Shown here piece by piece: positions 6,301-7,525 of a stretch of 7,525 nt of DNA (position 1 is its first letter; each line of letters opens with the position of its first letter). The DNA is from Actinomycetota bacterium. Lineage in GTDB: Bacteria > Actinomycetota > Acidimicrobiia > Acidimicrobiales > JAMCPL01. The notes beneath the pieces were generated by a model. The model was given only the letters and a program-made list of their open reading frames with translations, was not told the origin of the DNA and did not search any database. The position numbers and the translations under genes are program-made. Location of the stretch: assembly GCA_023379725.1 (NCBI GenBank), contig JAMCPC010000114.1, positions 1-7,525 of the forward strand. The letters run 5' to 3'.

Positions 6301-7053
6301 ATGGATTCAAAGGTCGCAGTAGTAACAGGAGCATCCAGCGGTATAGGCGCAGCTACGGCTCAAGCTCTATGCCAGCATGGATACCAGGTATACATTGGAG
6401 CCAGGCGTATTGATCTCCTGAATGAGGTAGCCAATACTATAGGTGCAACTGCATATTACCTGGATGTGACTGATACGGATTCAGTGGCTGAGTTCGCATC
6501 GAAGTTGGATCGTGTCGATGTACTGGTGAATAATGCCGGTGGTGCATTGGGTATGGAGCTGGTGTCTGAGGCAGATAATGACAACTGGCGGTGGATGTAT
6601 GATGCCAACGTCATGGGGTCACTCTATATGACCAAGTCCCTCTTGCCCAGATTGGAAGCTTCAGGTGATGGATGCATCGTGTTTGTTACAAGCGTTGCCG
6701 GTAGACAGGTATATCCGGGTGGCGGTGGCTACATTGCCGCCAAACACGCTGAAAGAGCAATGGCAAGGACTCTTCGCCTGGAACTACTTGGGAAGCCTAT
6801 ACGTGTAATAGACATAGCTCCCGGGATGGTGGAAACCGATTTTTCGCTGGTGCGCTTTGGCGGAGACGCTGAACGGGCAGCCAGAGTGTATGAAGGTATT
6901 ATCGCCTTAGACGCCAAGGATGTAGCCGACGCAGTGTGCTGGGCAGTGACGAGGCCGTCTCATGTAAATATAGATGAGATCGTGCTCATGCCACGAGATC
7001 AAAGTTCAGCTAGAGATGTCTACCGTAACGGGAGAGTAGAGAGGCGGAGTTGA
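6301..7053 (+). CDS. SDR family NAD(P)-dependent oxidoreductase, YdfG-like
   Basis: A classical short-chain dehydrogenase of 250 residues with a Rossmann fold. It has the cofactor motif TGASSGIG (9-16), Asp55 in LDVTD, NNAG (77-80), and the catalytic set Asn103, Ser131, Tyr144 and Lys148 (YIAAK). Arg35-Arg36 after the second strand suggests NADP(H) preference. The PGMVETDFS segment and the C-terminal VNIDEIVLMPRDQ resemble the YdfG-like group, whose characterised members oxidise 3-hydroxy acids such as serine or 3-hydroxypropionate. Substrate is an inference and could differ. The start ATG is 22 bases after ispE with only a weak purine-rich GAGAAAG upstream, so the two genes are probably cotranscribed; no MEP-pathway role is implied. 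The TGA stop overlaps the ATG of a short ORF. Confidence 0.93.
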   Translation: MDSKVAVVTGASSGIGAATAQALCQHGYQVYIGARRIDLLNEVANTIGATAYYLDVTDTDSVAEFASKLDRVDVLVNNAGGALGMELVSEADNDNWRWMYDANVMGSLYMTKSLLPRLEASGDGCIVFVTSVAGRQVYPGGGGYIAAKHAERAMARTLRLELLGKPIRVIDIAPGMVETDFSLVRFGGDAERAARVYEGIIALDAKDVADAVCWAVTRPSHVNIDEIVLMPRDQSSARDVYRNGRVERRS

Positions 7054-7187
7054 TGGCTTGTCCTGTGAACAGCGTGAAGTTGTTTCGTTCTTCGGACATG
7101 AGCGGGGGTGTCATCCGGTCGACGGGAACCAATAGTTTAGTTGTTTGCGGCACCGGGCATCGGGTACTAAAGTCATTCTCACTGTAG
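7053..7187 (+). pseudogene. 44-codon ORF, possible remnant of a P-loop (CobQ/CbiA/BioD-like) gene
   Basis: The ATG overlaps the SDR stop as TGATG, the arrangement of translationally coupled genes. The product has 44 residues. Its middle reads SLVVCGTGHRVLKS (28-41), which resembles the N-terminal nucleotide-binding loop GTxxxxGK[ST] of cobyric/cobyrinic acid synthases and dethiobiotin synthetase, with Leu39 where Gly is required. A TAG follows three codons later. Beyond it this frame continues only five codons before another stop, and I see no further conserved sequence. The resemblance covers about 14 residues, so chance is a real alternative. If it is a remnant, most of the gene is gone. 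It could also be a small coupled ORF of unknown role, or nothing. Confidence 0.3.
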
Positions 7188-7240
7188 CCACTAACGTTGC
7201 AGTAAGCAATATTGTAGTCGCTAACGTATAGAGTAAGGCT
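7181..7240. repeat. Imperfect 30-bp tandem repeat downstream of bS22
   Basis: Units 7181-7210 and 7211-7240 share a pattern close to aYtgtagYcRctaacgt in their first 17 bases (14 of 17 identical) and a shifted agtaag near their ends. The second unit ends at the bS22 stop codon. Function is unknown; it lies where the rightward SDR transcript and the leftward bS22 transcript should end. Confidence 0.45.
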
Positions 7241-7340
7241 ACTTCCCAGCTGCTCGCCTCTGCCAGCGGGTGGCTTTTAGTAACTTCTTATGTTTCTTCT
7301 TACGCATGCGCTTACGGCGCTTCTTTATCAGTGATCCCAT
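7239..7340 (-). CDS. 30S ribosomal protein bS22 (AURKAIP1/COX24-domain mini-protein)
   Basis: This encodes a 33-residue, extremely basic protein: MGSLIKKRRKRMRKKKHKK, then LLKATRWQRRAAGK. Start MGS, the central KKRRKRMxKKKHxKLL block and the RxQRRxxGK end match the actinobacterial bS22 family, known in mycobacteria as a small ribosomal subunit protein seen in ribosome structures, where it lies in rRNA. The length equals the family's usual 33. It is too short for default gene finders and is easily missed. I see no strong Shine-Dalgarno sequence in the leader. It is read away from the tRNA gene and toward the SDR gene. A possible minus-strand -10 box, GATAAT, lies at 7387-7392 with no convincing -35. 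Lys and Arg residues supply more than half of the protein. Confidence 0.94.
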   Translation of the reverse strand: MGSLIKKRRKRMRKKKHKKLLKATRWQRRAAGK

Positions 7341-7386
7341 TTACGGCTACATTAGCGTACTCTGAGGCATCCGCGCCAACTCGACG

Positions 7387-7392
7387 ATTATC
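7387..7392 (-). promoter_or_regulatory. Possible -10 box for bS22
   Basis: GATAAT on the minus strand matches TATAAT at 5 of 6 and would give a leader of about 40 bases before bS22. No good -35 hexamer stands 16-18 bases upstream, so this is a weak call. Confidence 0.3.
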
Positions 7393-7428
7393 TTATGCGT
7401 GCTTGTGTATGCTGGACATGAAGTAGTC

Positions 7429-7434
7429 TATAAT
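7429..7434 (+). promoter_or_regulatory. -10 box of the tRNA-Gln promoter
   Basis: A perfect TATAAT ends 12 bases before the first base of the mature tRNA, so transcription would begin about 5 bases upstream of it. The -35 region is poor (TTGTGT at 7403-7408 is 20 bases away). Confidence 0.6.
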
Positions 7435-7446
7435 GTAGTCCTGCAG

Positions 7447-7521
7447 TGGCGGGTAGTTCAATCGGCAGAACACTTGACTTTGGATCAAGAGATTGAGGTT
7501 CGAGCCCTCGCCCGCCAGCCA
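7447..7521 (+). tRNA. tRNA-Gln (anticodon UUG), CCA encoded
   Basis: The 75-base sequence folds into a full cloverleaf. Acceptor stem TGGCGGG (7447-7453) pairs with CCCGCCA (7511-7517). The D-stem is GTTC/GAAC, the anticodon stem CTTGA/TCAAG, and the loop CTTTGGA puts TTG at 7480-7482. The T-arm loop is TTCGAGC between TGAGG and CCTCG, closed by one T-G pair. The weak U1-A72 pair and the G discriminator base (7518) are identity features of glutamine tRNAs. CCA is encoded at 7519-7521. It reads Gln codons CAA and, by wobble, CAG. Confidence 0.98.
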
Positions 7522-7525
7522 CTGT

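Noticed and set aside
7262..7278. Hairpin GCCA-GCGGG-TGGC followed by TTTT as a terminator for ispE-SDR
   Set aside because: The stem is only 4 bp, the T run is short, and the bases are explained as the 3' part of the bS22 coding sequence on the other strand.
7447..7525. tRNA-Gln as an integration site for a mobile element
   Set aside because: The window ends 4 bases after the tRNA, and no integrase gene or direct repeat of the tRNA 3' end is visible.

Overview
The window looks like chromosomal core DNA from an actinobacterium of unusually moderate GC content. The evidence is an actinobacterial-type cytochrome c oxidase set (ctaC, ctaD and the small subunit IV gene ctaF), a 33-residue bS22 ribosomal protein of the kind found in mycobacteria and relatives, a CCA-encoding tRNA-Gln(UUG), and an adjacent tatD-rsmA pair. 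A lineage near Acidimicrobiia is my guess; the sequence does not prove it. I see no insertion sequence, phage, CRISPR or defence genes.

Layout. Positions 1-5062 hold a leftward block read ctaC > ctaD > ctaF > tatD > rsmA, with gaps of 33, 59, 6 and 8 bases. It joins terminal oxidase subunits to a TatD-family hydrolase and the 16S rRNA dimethyltransferase, and rsmA runs off the left edge. Positions 5063-5375 are a divergent control region. It holds a plausible leftward sigma-A-type promoter, two inverted repeats, three direct 16-bp repeats spaced 20-21 bp apart, and a rightward TATAAT almost touching the first ispE start codon. Positions 5376-7053 hold the rightward pair ispE (isoprenoid precursor kinase) and an SDR-family oxidoreductase. 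Positions 7053-7238 hold a 44-codon ORF that may be the remnant of a P-loop amidotransferase-type gene, and a 30-bp imperfect repeat. Positions 7239-7340 encode bS22 leftward. Positions 7429-7521 hold a tRNA-Gln with a consensus -10 box.

How the genes fit together. CtaC (CuA), CtaD (heme a, heme a3-CuB) and CtaF form part of an aa3 oxidase. Subunit III and the bc1 genes are absent here; in actinobacteria they usually lie elsewhere. TatD, RsmA and IspE are commonly neighbours in actinobacteria. Here tatD-rsmA and ispE lie on opposite sides of the oxidase genes and point apart, which suggests a rearrangement.

Most notable observations: (i) the triple repeat array in front of ispE; (ii) low-complexity insertions or tails in several core proteins (RsmA, TatD, CtaD, IspE), in TatD with a visible 15-bp tandem duplication; (iii) a possible decayed P-loop gene after the SDR gene; (iv) the very short bS22 gene. 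I found no convincing new multi-gene system.
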